NCBI RefSeq assembly: GCF_037975245.1
Contig: NC_092563.1
Span: forward strand, 28,171,960-28,235,959
DNA length: 64,000 nucleotides
Source of the DNA: Apostichopus japonicus
Taxonomy: Eukaryota; Echinodermata; Holothuroidea; Aspidochirotida; Stichopodidae
Direction of reading: 5' to 3'
Part shown: positions 1 through 13,452 of the stretch, piece after piece
Numbering within the stretch: the stretch's first letter is position 1
Layout: every line of letters begins with the position of its first letter
The notes under the pieces: generated by a model
Told to the model about the DNA's origin: nothing
The model's database searches: none
Seen by the model: the letters and a program-made list of their open reading frames with translations, nothing else
Program-made: the position numbers and the translations under genes

Positions 1-1448
1 GTACGATATACGCTTGGTTATACCACTGTCACAACCAATGAATATCTGTAGGTTATTTCACATATTTGTATTTTGAGACTATAACTATTGTCGAATGAAT
101 AAAAAGATGGTTGATAAACCAATAAGAGATGCAAATCCCTATCCCCAAGTGTATAGGCTAACTTCCTCTTACAGAGCCACCGTCCATATATCGGTATCAC
201 GTATATAATGCGTAGAATGATGATAATGATGACGGTGACGACGATGGCGATGTTGATGACGATCCAATCACGATGACGATGATGAAATCACTAATACGGT
301 GCACCCCCCAACCCTTCCCCTCTGTCACATTATACCATTGCGCTTTAACATCAAGCTGAAGGCCCTATACTGCCAGCATATCCCCTGATAATGTTGTCTA
401 CTCACGTACCCGCTTATCGGTATATAGTTCATTTGGCATTTACTGCATACAGATGTATTGTATCCTAATGGCAAACGAGGTTACCGCAGGTAATGTCTGT
501 CAAAGTCAGGCTATCACCATGATAGCTAAACTTACTGACTGATGGATGCATTTTCCTGTTGATTTTAGACGATACCACCACCAGTCACGAATTAGAAATG
601 TTCCGAAATTATTTTTGTGTAACCTAAATGCGACCCTAAAGTAAAGGTCAGACACATCGTTGCCATTGGCAACGTGACTAATGTCTGCCCCCGTGAGTCT
701 GCAACCGACGTGCATATAACCGCGTTAATATAGTTCCGATATAAATCTTTCCGATTGATTAATTGTAAAGCCTGTATATAGTTTACGGCCTAGATTATAG
801 GCCTGTATACATGTAGGCCTAGTTATATATTTCTATGCAAACATTAATGCGTATCAACCATGGAAGCATTATCTTGATAGGCTGACATTTTCATGCATGG
901 TATCAACAGATTTCATCGTTACACACAGTGTATGATATTATACTGTGATTCCTTCATCCTGCATGACGTCACAGTACAATTCGATTTATCAGGTAGGCTA
1001 CCAGATGCTCTTAAACAGTAAGCTATCCCGTTTCCAATAGATCTACAACAAGTTAGCCTATCTTTTCATCCCCGCTGCTCACTCACAAGTAGGGAGACAA
1101 ATGTTTTTTCCGTTGTTTGTCTGTTTGTTGTTTTCCCCCATCTTTCTTATTCGGTATTTGAACGTCAAATGGTACATTGCACACAAAAACATGATTAAAT
1201 GCAAAGATATATTATATAATTCAGGAACTAAACTTTTCTATAACAACACATCTTTTCGTATCCCCAGCCAAATTTTCAATAAACATTTAGGTAAACAACT
1301 TGTATGAAACTCACTTATGAAATTCTCATTAACATGCTTCAAATAACATCCTATACACGATAAGTCCATCCTAAGACACATCAATTCCTTTACAATTCGA
1401 TTTTGCTTGAGAAAGAAACGGACAGTTATCGAAAGCTGTGAGAAGGCT
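1..1448. other. Intergenic DNA, no gene recognised
   Basis: Only short unrelated open frames are present. A GATGAC/GATGATG-rich imperfect microsatellite lies around 212..290. No splice-linked coding pattern or known domain was recognised on either strand. Confidence 0.5.
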
Positions 1449-1456
1449 ATCATATT

Positions 1457-2023
1457 CATGGGCGCAGATCCTGGTGGGGACAGCGGGACGCGTCCCCACC
1501 AACTTTTTCAATGGTGGGGACATAGTATACCGTGTCCCCACCAATTTGTCTTGACCAAACGCTGCATTCAATTTCCCCTGTATTGAACTTTGGCGCAGTT
1601 TGATCCAGCATGTGCAAATGACATGCAGCAGTTCTCATTTTATTATATTTATCCACAGTTGTTAAATATAGGACGGAAATCGCATTTGCGGCAGTCTATA
1701 ATTGTTTTCTGGGAGAGGACCCCAGATCCATCCCAGACCCATCGTATACAAAAGTCTACTTGGATTATTTGTCCCCTGTTTTTTTTTTCTGCAGACGTCC
1801 AAGTATTTCCCCAAACTAAATTTCTAAGCCATGTGATCTAAAACGTAAGGATTGTTTGGAGCATTATTGGGTCTGGGAAGTGTTATTTCCGGCGATCTGG
1901 GAGGTATATTTGCCAAAAAATTTCTTCTACGCTACGCGCGAACCTATGGTCGCGCTCCGCTTAGATAGTATCAGAGAACAGACACGCGTCCCCACCATTA
2001 TCCAAGACTGATCTGCGCCCATG
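1457..2023. mobile_element. Short non-autonomous hAT-like element (567 bp)
   Basis: The ends are inverted repeats: CATGGGCGCAGATC at 1457 and its complement GATCTGCGCCCATG ending at 2023. The flanks are near-identical 8-mers, ATCATATT (1449..1456) and ATCATATG (2024..2031), a 7/8 match. Terminal inverted repeats with an 8-bp target duplication are the signature of hAT-superfamily transposition. The interior has GTCCCCACC repeats near both ends and a GCGCTCCGCTTAGATAGT segment that recurs at about 20600, and in inverse form near 63040 and 63210. There is no transposase frame, so it is a MITE mobilised in trans. It sits at the edge of an L1-type LINE remnant. Confidence 0.75.
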
Positions 2024-2024
2024 A

Positions 2025-2387
2025 TCATATGGTATTGTACGACATACCTTTCAGGTAACAAATTTTCTTTTCTACTTGAAGAGCGCATTTAAATTTATAC
2101 AAGCATTCATTTAACAAAGGTGACTCGAAGTTCAACTTCTTACCAAACAAGTCAAATTTAAATGAAATATTTAAGAAAGCTATATACGGGTGTCTTAAAG
2201 AAAGCGTGTATCCAAAAAGCAGATATTGCTTAGTGAATGCCAACTGCCGGCTCAGTGTACATTGCTCAACATCTAGAATCAAATTTGAAGCATTATTGCA
2301 TTCCCAGAATAGATGCATGGTCCCATTGTGCTCATTACAAAAGGTATACAGATTTGGAGGACCTACTATGCTCATACGACAAAGACG
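2025..2387 (-). pseudogene. L1-type LINE ORF2 C-terminal fragment
   Basis: The minus-strand frame resembles the extreme C-terminus of L1-like ORF2 proteins. It has a short RLCRM-type lead, then a zinc-knuckle-like C-x2-C-x3-H...HLFWEC pattern, then a hydrophobic and lysine-rich tail. The reverse transcriptase and endonuclease parts are missing, and an in-frame stop lies just upstream at about 2385. The upstream side ends at the tandem-duplication boundary (2394). The downstream side abuts the short hAT-like element ending at 2023. It is dead repeat sequence, not a host gene. Family assignment is by pattern memory only. Confidence 0.6.
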
Positions 2388-2548
2388 TTAAATTGTGCCT
2401 AGGATTCGATTCAAGGTAAAAGGAATACTACAAATGATGTGTCATTGTGACTAAATTAACTTAGCACTTTCGTTCCATTTTGTCACAGCAACTGGAGGAG
2501 TGGCAACTGACGGGATTATAACTATTTATAAACATGACGCATCATTAC

Positions 2549-2944
2549 CATAGGCGTATGAGCCCAATTTGATTTGGGAAGGGGGGGGGGGGGCTGTAAC
2601 GAAAATATAACCAAATTATTTTGCGCGCTCCGCGAGCGTTTAACAGCTTAATGTGCATATCATATCGGCATGCATCGGTTTTTACATTGCATGCCAATAA
2701 CATACAATCATATGCCGTGTTATTACCTTCCATATTGGTTATAATTATTGGGGAAGTCGTTACAATAATAATGATAATAATAGTATCACTTTTACCATTG
2801 AAAAACACATTGCAAATTATTTTTCTTACAGAAGGTGCCCGAAAAATTCTCAGCATAGGCTTATATTGTCCGAATTTTCACAAAAATTCTTGCATGGGGG
2901 GGGGGGGGGGAGGGGCTGCAGCCCTCCCGCCTCCTATGCCTATG
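2549..2944 (-). mobile_element. hAT-like MITE, CATAGGCGTAGGAG family (396 bp)
   Basis: The ends are CATAGGCGTATGAGCCC at the left and ...CCTCCTATGCCTATG at the right, an imperfect inverted repeat. It is flanked by perfect 8-bp target duplications ATCATTAC (2541..2548 and 2945..2952). It is the same family as 5509..6169 and 17045..17402 but in opposite orientation. It contains one copy of the unit that is tandemly expanded in the 5509 element, plus long G tracts just inside each end. Confidence 0.85.
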
Positions 2945-5508
2945 ATCATTACCTATGTTCTCCGTATTATTTATATTCAAGTTTTCTTTCCAGACTCTCG
3001 GAATAGCGGAAATGATACCATAAGAAATTTTACCCTCAAAACACCATTTTCATACATAAACTTTCGAAAGACAATTTAATTATTTATCCTTTATGAGGGA
3101 ATTATTCCAACTTATTTCATTTTCAAATCGGTCTATACTGGATTCCTGAACGAGTATTTGGACGAGGCTGCACAAACCTCTGTTTTGCTAAGATTTCCAC
3201 CTTCAAAATCCTTTTTACCTGAAAGCTGCCATGAAATGAAAACTGCTTTCCGTACTTTGCTTCGGTCAAATTCGAAAAACATTTTTCAGGTTGCAAAAGT
3301 CTTGTCAGATTATCTTTTCACCCAAGTATAAACTTTAAACTTCTGATAAAAGTCGCTCCCAGGTCACCTTGATCCAGGGGGCTAATTAAAGTATCCGCCT
3401 TACTTTATCTGGTTTGCCCCCCCCCCCCCCCCAAATAGAACAGAAAGGAGGTCTCTATAGTTCGGGAGGGTCAGGTAGTATACTTGAAATACAAATTACT
3501 AATTGTGAAAGGGCAAATGTCTTAATAATAGTAATTCTACCAATGGATGTAAAGTCCCTTGTAGACCACATATTTACCTTGTTTTTTAGACTTGAGAGTT
3601 TTGGGGTGCAGTTATGGTGAAATATGTTATCTCTGTTAATGTCAAAGGTAACACCTTAACCTGTAACAGGGTCTACAGTCCATACAAAATTGAACTCTCT
3701 TAGGAAAGGAGGCTTATTTAAAACTAATGGTCCTAGAGGGAAAATATTAGTTTTGTCATAATTAACCTTCAAACGGGAAGAGTTCTCTAGCATGTGGAAA
3801 ATGTCCACAACAGTGCGGTGGGTGCATAAATATAGTAGTATCGTCAGCATACTGAGTCAAAGCCGGAGAATTATTAAATTTCCAAAAAAAATATTAATAT
3901 CTAAGTTGACCATTGAATGATCGGCATTCAGTCCATCTCAGGACCGTTCGCAATCGTGTTTCCGTTTGTTGGTGATTTTGTCCAATGTTCCAACCTAAAA
4001 AGGATTACTCAAAATAAAAATACAGTTGATTACGGGGGGGGGGGGGGGGTTGATGTTATGTCGTCGATGTGACGGGCATGTAGTTTCCATTTTGGTGGAA
4101 TGAAGGGTGCTTGGATGCAAAATATACATTTTTGCAACTTTTGAAAAAATGTTGGAAATTTTGACATATACATGTAATATATTGAGAATCAATACAAAAT
4201 GACTTTTCGCAATATTGCTGTCTGCCAGTGTGGTCATTTTCGTCGCCCAGACTCCATTAATATAATGCTTCCATGAAACAGTGAAACGTACAAACAAACT
4301 GAAAACAAATAACAATTTCGCATTTTTATTTCAACGTCGTCAAAACAAAAGATCATTTAATTAAAAATTAAAGCTATATTGGGACCGACCATGGGAGAGC
4401 ATGCGGGAAAGAACAAAAAGAATGACACATTCACAGCAAAACAACTTAGATTAACGTGAAAACCTTTGCGCGCACGTAGCGTCTATATAGCTACTTACAA
4501 AAAAAAAGATTATTTCAGACGAGCCTGGGTCTTCGTTGAACAAATAAATAATAATTGCTGTTCGTGACTAGCCTCTATCCTGGTCGGACTTGATTTTCCT
4601 CAGTGAGAGTAGGTTTATAACATCTATTTATAAAATCGAACTTACGAGTTTAACTTTTACGGTTCTGGGAAGATGTTCTTCCACCAAGATTTCTTTCCTA
4701 TATGACGATTTTAAAATATTACAAGTGAAGCGAAAAAGGAGGGGATGTGATTGAGTATACAGAGACTATATGGATGGACTTCGTATTCTTGAAGCTTTTC
4801 AATTGCATCGCGATCGCGTGGGTAAATTAAATTGAGAGTTTCAAAGCCACTAAGTAATAACTTGTCTGAAACTCGGGGCCTATAAGCCTTTACCGGCCTC
4901 GAGGAAAACAGGATGTGTCGTTAGGTGATCAAACTTGAAACATAGAAAAGCTTTTAGCAGTCTTTCAACTGCAGGAATGTTAACGGTTTTAATATACTTC
5001 AAGTCGGTATTGTATCTTAAACCTTTGTGTCCTCCATGCAGGCAGCATATATACATCCACTGAGCCATCCACACAGTAAAACCACTTTACTTTTGTGTCT
5101 TCCTTTTGAAATTCCGTGTATAGGAGAAGCTAATGTAGGCACAAGACGTCCGTTTTTTAGTTAAATCAGATGGACAGAGATCTGTCCATTCGTTTTGTCT
5201 GATCGACAAGCGATTATATTTCCAAAGACACAGCACTAATATCTATACTGTCAACGGTTTGAAGCAAAATAATGATGGGATTAAATAATCTTTACATATT
5301 TTGTGGCGAGTAATCCACCCCAAATTATAAATCTCCAACGACTGATGTAGCTAGGGACATAGAACTTAATGGAATCACCAAAGAAGGATCAAGTAGTTTA
5401 ATAAAGTAGGGGTATGTTTCTGGAGTCGTTATAGCCGCCTTTCATTTAGGGGGTCTGTAGAACTTCCCCCAGCAAAAATATAAACTTTTAGACGTAATTA
5501 GCTCGAAA

Positions 5509-6169
5509 CATAGGCGTAGGAGGCGGTGGGGCTGGGGGGGGAGGGGGCTGCAGCCCCCAAACCAATTTTTTGGGTGAATTTTCGGGCAATATGCTGAGAA
5601 TTTTTCGGGCACCTACTGAAAGAAGAAGAATTTGCAGTGTGTTTTTCAAATGTTTTTTGTGAAACTTCGGCAATATGCTGAGAATTTTTCGGTCACCTAC
5701 TGAAAGAAAAATAATTTGCAGTATGTTTTTCAATATTTTGTGTGAAAATTCGGGCAATATGCTGAGAATTTTTCCGGGCAACTACTGAAAGGAGAATAAT
5801 TTGCAATGTGTTTTTCAATTTTTTTGTGAAAATTCGGGCAATATGCTGAGAATATTTCGTGAACCTACTGAAAGAAGAATAATTTGCAATGTGTTTTTGA
5901 AATGTTTTTGTGAAAATTCAGGCAATATGCTGAGAATTTTTCGGGCACCTACTGAAAGAAGAATAATTTGCAGTGTGTTTTTGAAATGTTTGTGTGAAAA
6001 TTTGGGCAATATGCTGAGAACTTTTCGTGAACCTACTGAAAGAAGTATAATTTGCAATGTGTTTTTCAATGGTTAAACTTATATTATTATGATCATTATT
6101 GTTGTAACGACTTCCCCATCTCGTTACAGCCCCCCCCCCCCAAAATCAAATTAGGCTCCTACGCATATG
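5509..6169 (+). mobile_element. hAT-like MITE, CATAGGCGTAGGAG family, with internal array (661 bp)
   Basis: The left end is CATAGGCGTAGGAGG and the right end is GGCTCCTACGCATATG. It is flanked by perfect 8-bp duplications GCTCGAAA (5501..5508 and 6170..6177). The extra length relative to sister copies comes from six tandem 84-bp units. G and C tracts lie just inside the termini, next to GGGGGCTGCAGCCCCC. There is no transposase. Confidence 0.88.
5570..6075 (+). repeat. 84-bp tandem repeat, about six units
   Basis: The landmark CAATATGCTGAGAA starts at 5588, 5671, 5755, 5839, 5923 and 6007, spacings of 83, 84, 84, 84 and 84 bp. Because 84 is divisible by three, both strands stay open across several units (5488..5781, 5801..6076 and 5815..6069). 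Those frames are by-products of the repeat, not genes. The array lies wholly inside the MITE 5509..6169. Confidence 0.9.
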
Positions 6170-8417
6170 GCTCGAAACACAAGGTTATGTTAACAAGTAC
6201 TAATGAACTGTAAAAATCCCCCGACTGAACGTTTCCTCCCTACTGACGATGAAGGTGGGGTCAAAGACCCACCCCTTCACTCCATCCCCTTCACCGTCTC
6301 CCTTACGCATAGCAATGGCATGAAAGTATTACCCTGGCTGTCAGTGCATCCCATTGGATACACAACGTAACGAAATACGATGCAGTTCAGCCTACGTAAA
6401 CACATACTATGGGCTTATACACATACATGCAAAAGCAGTAATAATACTGCAACGTAGCAAACTTTCCCACAATGCGATTATAGGTTATAATTAAATACAT
6501 CAAAATGAATAGAAGTGAAGTCAAGGTCTTTTCAGGTATTCAGGTGTGCAACCCTATGTAGACAATATGTTTTATTTTTCTTTCTAGTAGTAACACATTG
6601 ACATCCCTAAGTTTAAAGCAAACAGACAAACCGATAGGAAGTGATTGCCCGTTGAACGATTAAGATGGGTTTTTCTGGGAATCATGGGTTTCTACAAGGT
6701 GAATAAAGATGCAGAGAGGAGATCGGACGCATAAAAAGTGTTCATATTCAAGTCGATCATCTATGGTCACCTTTATATCGATGGAGTGGAACGTCCTGGT
6801 CCTATATAAGTAACATAAAGAATGGACGAACGGGATGACGTCACTCAGCCAACGATAAACAATGAAGGACGACCTTGTGACGTCATATAACCCGTAATGT
6901 AGTCATATCAGGGAGCATCCGTGAAGTGTATGTTAACGTACATGTCACATATAGAGATTATACAGGAGATAGTCAAGCCTTCATATCATACGGGACCAGG
7001 GGTGTCGATCCGTTACCAGGTGGGGGGGGGGAACTTAAAATGAATTAAAATACACTTGATGAGACCAAAGCACAAATTGGCAGAATAATGTACCTCCTCC
7101 TTGTATTGCACCACCGTAATGTAAATGATTCAAGGAAGCCGTTTTTTCTTGTATTTATTCCATTCACTTCATCGGAATACGATCAAGCATTAATTTGTGA
7201 GCATTAATGTGTACTAGTAATGTAACTTGATCGACAAGCACGTGTTGTCGGTGGCACGATGTGTATGGCTTTTGAACAGGGAGTTCGAAGACTTTAATTC
7301 CAGGCAGATGTTTTAATATTTATTTCATAATTTCATAAAACTATTGAAAGCATTGTATCTATTCATTCCTCCATTCATCAATGATCAGCAATAACTCGAA
7401 GAACAACATCAAACTTTTTTCTCCCAAATGATAAGCGCTGAGAGGGCCAATGACCCTTCTGCCTCCCCACCCACCCCTAGAATCTACGCCCCTCTGCACC
7501 TGAGGACAAACAATTGTGCTTGGCTGAAAGTTGTGCACGTTTTTCTTTATCAAATCATCAAGGGCGTTATAGGTCGCATTGAAAGCTACCGTGGTCTAAC
7601 ATAGCAAGTGCTTCTCTGAACGCCCCGCACGAACCGTGGTCCCCCCCCCCCCCCCATTGCCTCAGTAATGATCCCTTCCTTACAACTGAAAACAACGCTC
7701 ACGTGACCATCCCTTCGTTTCTTGACTAAGTTTCCAAATTTTATACTATAAACTGCACACCAAATTTCAAATTGAAGAAAGCCCCTTTAAGGAACCGTCT
7801 GCTTATCATGAGGGGTTGCAAAGACCTACCGGGCGAGTATCTGTAAGTGATAAACCAGACAACCTGTAAGCAATTTTCACATTGCAGCAAATTAGTTTAA
7901 AACTAGGCCTGTTGCCTAGACTTGATAATCAGAACATGATGGCTCAATATACACGGTTCATTGCCGGGATGAATTATTTGGGGACAGAGAAAATATGGAG
8001 GTACCCCTGGAAGAAAAAAATACATGGGACAAAGAAAAAATAAGTTCAGTTTTGACAAACGTCTTTGATACAAAGGAGATTCCTACGGTGTATATATCTA
8101 CAGGTACACGTTGAGCTAAGCATTGCGGTACATTATTCTGCATCATTCCTATACGTAGCATTGAAAGGTCTACGTGCAACGAGGTACGCATGTAAAGACC
8201 ACAGCATGGGATAATGGGATCCGATATGACTCACGCTTCTATGTAAAACTTTTAACTGCTAAAACCAATATTGGTTTTAACAGCCATCGTCCTTAATTAA
8301 CGGTATTATATGTATATAGGAGATCATTGATGCTCACGGCGATAACTACATTAAACGTTATAATTGTATAGACTATACACTATATTATACATCGGCGATA
8401 AACTTACATATGAATAC

Positions 8418-8659
8418 CAGAGGGATCCAGAAATGAAGGAGTGATGCTCTTGGGTGGTTGAAGGCGACTCATGCTGGGGGGGGGGGGTCTGGGATTCCCA
8501 TCCCCTCCCCCTAAAAAAATACACAAATGATGCACTCTAAGGCAAACCGGTTCTGATATAATTAGATCTAAACGCAAGGCTGTGCTAATAATTTTTGTGT
8601 GACCGGTTGGAAAGGGTGCGCAATCCGACCCACCCCCCCCCCCCCCCAGTCCGCGCCTG
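8418..8659. mobile_element. Possible decayed hAT-like element
   Basis: The left end CAGAGGGATCCAGAA and the right end CCAGTCCGCGCCTG have the look of hAT-type termini, and G/C homopolymers lie inside. The flanking 8-mers (ATGAATAC and ACTATTAC) match at only five positions, so the ends are uncertain. The same sequence recurs at 15699..15938 because of the tandem duplication. Confidence 0.35.
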
Positions 8660-9835
8660 ACTATTACAAAGATATCAAAACATATAAAACTACCCTACTC
8701 ACCCTTCCCCTTCATACCGTCTCTTGTTTTCTCTTTCTCTCTGTTATGTCGATGGCATGAGTTTGATGCTCATTCATAAATACAACGAAAAATATTTGAA
8801 CAAGTCTAAACACGACACCCCGAGTGTTTCTTCCTTAATTTATTTTTATTGATAAAAGGGCAGGGTGATTACGAAATTGCTGGAACATAAAGATTTTTAA
8901 AACCTGGATAATACTGTCAGTGAACCAATGCTTTCATATGGCCTAAGTTTCCGCGACGGCAACGTAAGTTTCTGCGACGGCTACATAAGTATATGGTTCA
9001 AACGGCGCGCCATACTTTTACTCCACTGTCTGCTAGCACTACGACGTTACAAACTGATACAATGACATTCCGTAGACATGACATTTGAGTTTCGATATCT
9101 CACAAACGAAACAATGCACTTACTTAATTGCTTGGGGATTTGTTCATTATATATTTTCGATCGTATAAGATGAAGACTGGTGTTTTTCTTCGTTTACTCT
9201 CGTAACGATGAATAAATATTTACGCAGAGAGTCATTTATTTTCCGCCTCTCTTAGTTGTGCATGAGTCACGTATACGGTAAACCGTGCTTGGAAATATAT
9301 GTTACATGTTTACCCAACTGTTTCCCATGTGTTACTATATTGAAACGAGACAAGAGTTGCGCAAATACAAAAAATATTGATTGACTTTCGTAATGTGTAG
9401 GAACTAACGACATGATTAACTATACAGTGAAGCTTGGTACAACGAAGGAGTCGAATATGGAGAGGCATTAACCTGATTCAAACATCCCCCCTCCCCTCCC
9501 CGCCCCTCCTTTCGTACCACCGCTGTCACCACAATCACAGTGTGACTATAAACACACCTACCCCACAAACAAAGATCAAAAGTGATTTTTTATTTCTCAC
9601 CAAAATCAATTTACAGTTCATGGTACCATGATATGACTGCCATGAACAACGGAGGTTCCTTTGGCATTTGACCCCAAATATGTGCCTAGGATTCGATTCA
9701 AGGTAAAAGGAATACTACAAATGATGTGTCATTGTGACTAAATTAACTTAGCACTTTCGTTCCATTTTGTCACAGCAACTGGAGGAGTGGCAACTGACGG
9801 GATTATAACTATTTATAAACATGACGCATCATTAC

Positions 9836-10229
9836 CATAGGCGTATGAGCCCAATTTGATTTGGGAAGGGGGGGGGGGGCTGTAACGAAAATATAACCAA
9901 ATTATTTTGCGCGCTCCGCGAGCGTTTAACAGCTTAATGTGCATATCATATCGGCATGCATCGGTTTTTACATTGCATGCCAATAACATACAATCATATG
10001 CCGTGTTATTACCTTCCATATTGGTTATAATTATTGGGGAAGTCGTTACAATAATAATGATAATAATAGTATCACTTTTACCATTGAAAAACACATTGCA
10101 AATTATTTTTCTTACAGAAGGTGCCCGAAAAATTGTCAGCATAGGCTTATATTGTCCGAATTTTCACAAAAATTCTTGCATGGGGGGGGGGGGGGAGGGG
10201 CTGCAGCCCTCCCGCCTCCTATGCCTATG
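9836..10229 (-). mobile_element. hAT-like MITE, duplicate of 2549..2944
   Basis: Same ends and same ATCATTAC flanks (9828..9835 and 10230..10237). It was copied as part of the 7.28 kb duplication rather than by transposition. Its G tracts differ slightly in length from copy 1. Confidence 0.85.
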
Positions 10230-12787
10230 ATCATTACCTATGTTCTCCGTATTATTTATATTCAAGTTTTCTTTCCAGACTCTCGGAATAGCGGAAATGA
10301 TACCATAAGAAATTTTACCCTCAAAACACCATTTTCATACATAAACTTTCGAAAGACAATTTAATTATTTATCCTTTATGAGGGAATTATTCCAACTTAT
10401 TTCATTTTCAAATCGGTCTATACTGGATTCCTGAACGAGTATTTGGACGAGGCTGCACAAACCTCTGTTTTGCTAAGATTTCCACCTTCAAAATCCTTTT
10501 TACCTGAAAGCTGCCATGAAATGAAAACTGCTTTCCGTACTTTGCTTCGGTCAAATTCGAAAAACATTTTTCAGGTTGCAAAAGTCTTGTCAGATTATCT
10601 TTTCACCCAAGTATAAACTTTAAACTTCTGATAAAAGTCGCTCCCAGGTCACCTTGATCCAGGGGGCTAATTAAAGTATCCGCCTTACTTTATCTGGTTT
10701 GCCCCCCCCCCCCAAATAGAACAGAAAGGAGGTCTCTATAGTTCGGGAGGGTCAGGTAGTATACTTGAAATACAAATTACTAATTGTGAAAGGGCAAATG
10801 TCTTAATAATAGTAATTCTACCAATGGATGTAAAGTCCCTTGTAGACCACATATTTACCTTGTTTTTTAGACTTGAGAGTTTTGGGGTGCAGTTATGGTG
10901 AAATATGTTATCTCTGTTAATGTCAAAGGTAACACCTTAACCTGTAACAGGGTCTACAGTCCATACAAAATTGAACTCTCTTAGGAAAGGAGGCTTATTT
11001 AAAACTAATGGTCCTAGAGGGAAAATATTAGTTTTGTCATAATTAACCTTCAAACGGGAAGAGTTCTCTAGCATGTGGAAAATGTCCACAACAGTGCGGT
11101 GGGTGCATAAATATAGTAGTATCGTCAGCATACTGAGTCAAAGCCGGAGAATTATTAAATTTCCAAAAAAAATATTAATATCTAAGTTGACCATTGAATG
11201 ATCGGCATTCAGTCCATCTCAGGACCGTTCGCAATCGTGTTTCCGTTTGTTGGTGATTTTGTCCAATGTTCCAACCTAAAAAGGATTACTCAAAATAAAA
11301 ATACAGTTGATTACGGGGGGGGGGGGGGTTGATGTTATGTCGTCGATGTGACGGGCATGTAGTTTCCATTTTGGTGGAATGAAGGGTGCTTGGATGCAAA
11401 ATATACATTTTTGCAACTTTTGAAAAAATGTTGGAAATTTTGACATATACATGTAATATATTGAGAATCAATACAAAATGACTTTTCGCAATATTGCTGT
11501 CTGCCAGTGTGGTCATTTTCGTCGCCCAGACTCCATTAATATAATGCTTCCATGAAACAGTGAAACGTACAAACAAACTGAAAACAAATAACAATTTCGC
11601 ATTTTTATTTCAACGTCGTCAAAACAAAAGATCATTTAATTAAAAATTAAAGCTATATTGGGACCGACCATGGGAGAGCATGCGGGAAAGAACAAAAAGA
11701 ATGACACATTCACAGCAAAACAACTTAGATTAACGTGAAAACCTTTGCGCGCACGTAGCGTCTATATAGCTACTTACAAAAAAAAAGATTATTTCAGACG
11801 AGCCTGGGTCTTCGTTGAACAAATAAATAATAATTGCTGTTCGTGACTAGCCTCTATCCTGGTCGGACTTGATTTTCCTCAGTGAGAGTAGGTTTATAAC
11901 ATCTATTTATAAAATCGAACTTACGAGTTTAACTTTTACGGTTCTGGGAAGATGTTCTTCCACCAAGATTTCTTTCCTATATGACGATTTTAAAATATTA
12001 CAAGTGAAGCGAAAAAGGAGGGGATGTGATTGAGTATACAGAGACTATATGGATGGACTTCGTATTCTTGAAGCTTTTCAATTGCATCGCGATCGCGTGG
12101 GTAAATTAAATTGAGAGTTTCAAAGCCACTAAGTAATAACTTGTCTGAAACTCGGGGCCTATAAGCCTTTACCGGCCTCGAGGAAAACAGGATGTGTCGT
12201 TAGGTGATCAAACTTGAAACATAGAAAAGCTTTTAGCAGTCTTTCAACTGCAGGAATGTTAACGGTTTTAATATACTTCAAGTCGGTATTGTATCTTAAA
12301 CCTTTGTGTCCTCCATGCAGGCAGCATATATACATCCACTGAGCCATCCACACAGTAAAACCACTTTACTTTTGTGTCTTCCTTTTGAAATTCCGTGTAT
12401 AGGAGAAGCTAATGTAGGCACAAGACGTCCGTTTTTTAGTTAAATCAGATGGACAGAGATCTGTCCATTCGTTTTGTCTGATCGACAAGCGATTATATTT
12501 CCAAAGACACAGCACTAATATCTATACTGTCAACGGTTTGAAGCAAAATAATGATGGGATTAAATAATCTTTACATATTTTGTGGCGAGTAATCCACCCC
12601 AAATTATAAATCTCCAACGACTGATGTAGCTAGGGACATAGAACTTAATGGAATCACCAAAGAAGGATCAAGTAGTTTAATAAAGTAGGGGTATGTTTCT
12701 GGAGTCGTTATAGCCGCCTTTCATTTAGGGGGTCTGTAGAACTTCCCCCAGCAAAAATATAAACTTTTAGACGTAATTAGCTCGAAA

Positions 12788-13452
12788 CATAGGCGTAGGA
12801 GGCGGTGGGGCTGGGGGGGGAGGGGGCTGCAGCCCCCAAACCAATTTTTTGGGTGAATTTTCGGGCAATATGCTGAGAATTTTTCGGGCACCTACTGAAA
12901 GAAGAAGAATTTGCAGTGTGTTTTTCAAATGTTTTTTGTGAAACTTCGGCAATATGCTGAGAATTTTTCGGTCACCTACTGAAAGAAAAATAATTTGCAG
13001 TATGTTTTTCAATATTTTGTGTGAAAATTCGGGCAATATGCTGAGAATTTTTCCGGGCAACTACTGAAAGGAGAATAATTTGCAATGTGTTTTTCAATTT
13101 TTTTGTGAAAATTCGGGCAATATGCTGAGAATATTTCGTGAACCTACTGAAAGAAGAATAATTTGCAATGTGTTTTTGAAATGTTTTTGTGAAAATTCAG
13201 GCAATATGCTGAGAATTTTTCGGGCACCTACTGAAAGAAGAATAATTTGCAGTGTGTTTTTGAAATGTTTGTGTGAAAATTTGGGCAATATGCTGAGAAC
13301 TTTTCGTGAACCTACTGAAAGAAGTATAATTTGCAATGTGTTTTTCAATGGTTAAACTTATATTATTATGATCATTATTGTTGTAACGACTTCCCCATCT
13401 CGTTACAGCCCCCCCCCCCCCCCCAAAATCAAATTAGGCTCCTACGCATATG
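12788..13452 (+). mobile_element. hAT-like MITE with 84-bp array, duplicate of 5509..6169
   Basis: Identical in structure to 5509..6169, with flanking GCTCGAAA duplicated at the right (13453..13460). The C tract near 13410 is longer than in copy 1, which explains most of the length difference. Confidence 0.87.
12849..13354 (+). repeat. 84-bp tandem repeat, second copy of the array
   Basis: Same six-unit array as 5570..6075. No unit gain or loss is visible between the two copies, which supports a very recent duplication or an assembly duplicate. Confidence 0.9.

Larger units (their letters stand above)
2394..9680. repeat. Tandem segmental duplication, copy 1 (7,287 bp)
   Basis: This segment is repeated head to tail at 9681..16959. 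The repeat starts at TGTGCCTAGG (2394) and runs to ...CCCCAAATA (9680). The two copies align throughout with an offset drifting from 7,287 to 7,279 bp; most differences I noticed are in G or C homopolymer length. One clear substitution was seen: C at 2849 versus G at 10135. No protein-coding gene was recognised inside. The copy carries short hAT-like elements at 2549..2944 and 5509..6169, and possibly 8418..8659. Confidence 0.95.

Noticed and set aside
2621-3079. 152-residue plus-strand frame, the second-longest in the window
   Set aside because: It runs through a MITE and its G homopolymer. The tandem copy at 9907 is broken to 107 residues by a homopolymer length change, so the frame is not maintained.
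5801-6076. Repetitive 91-residue frame with a 28-residue period, open on both strands
   Set aside because: It is a consequence of the 84-bp tandem repeat in a MITE. There is no start context, splicing or homology, and the same applies to 13080..13355.
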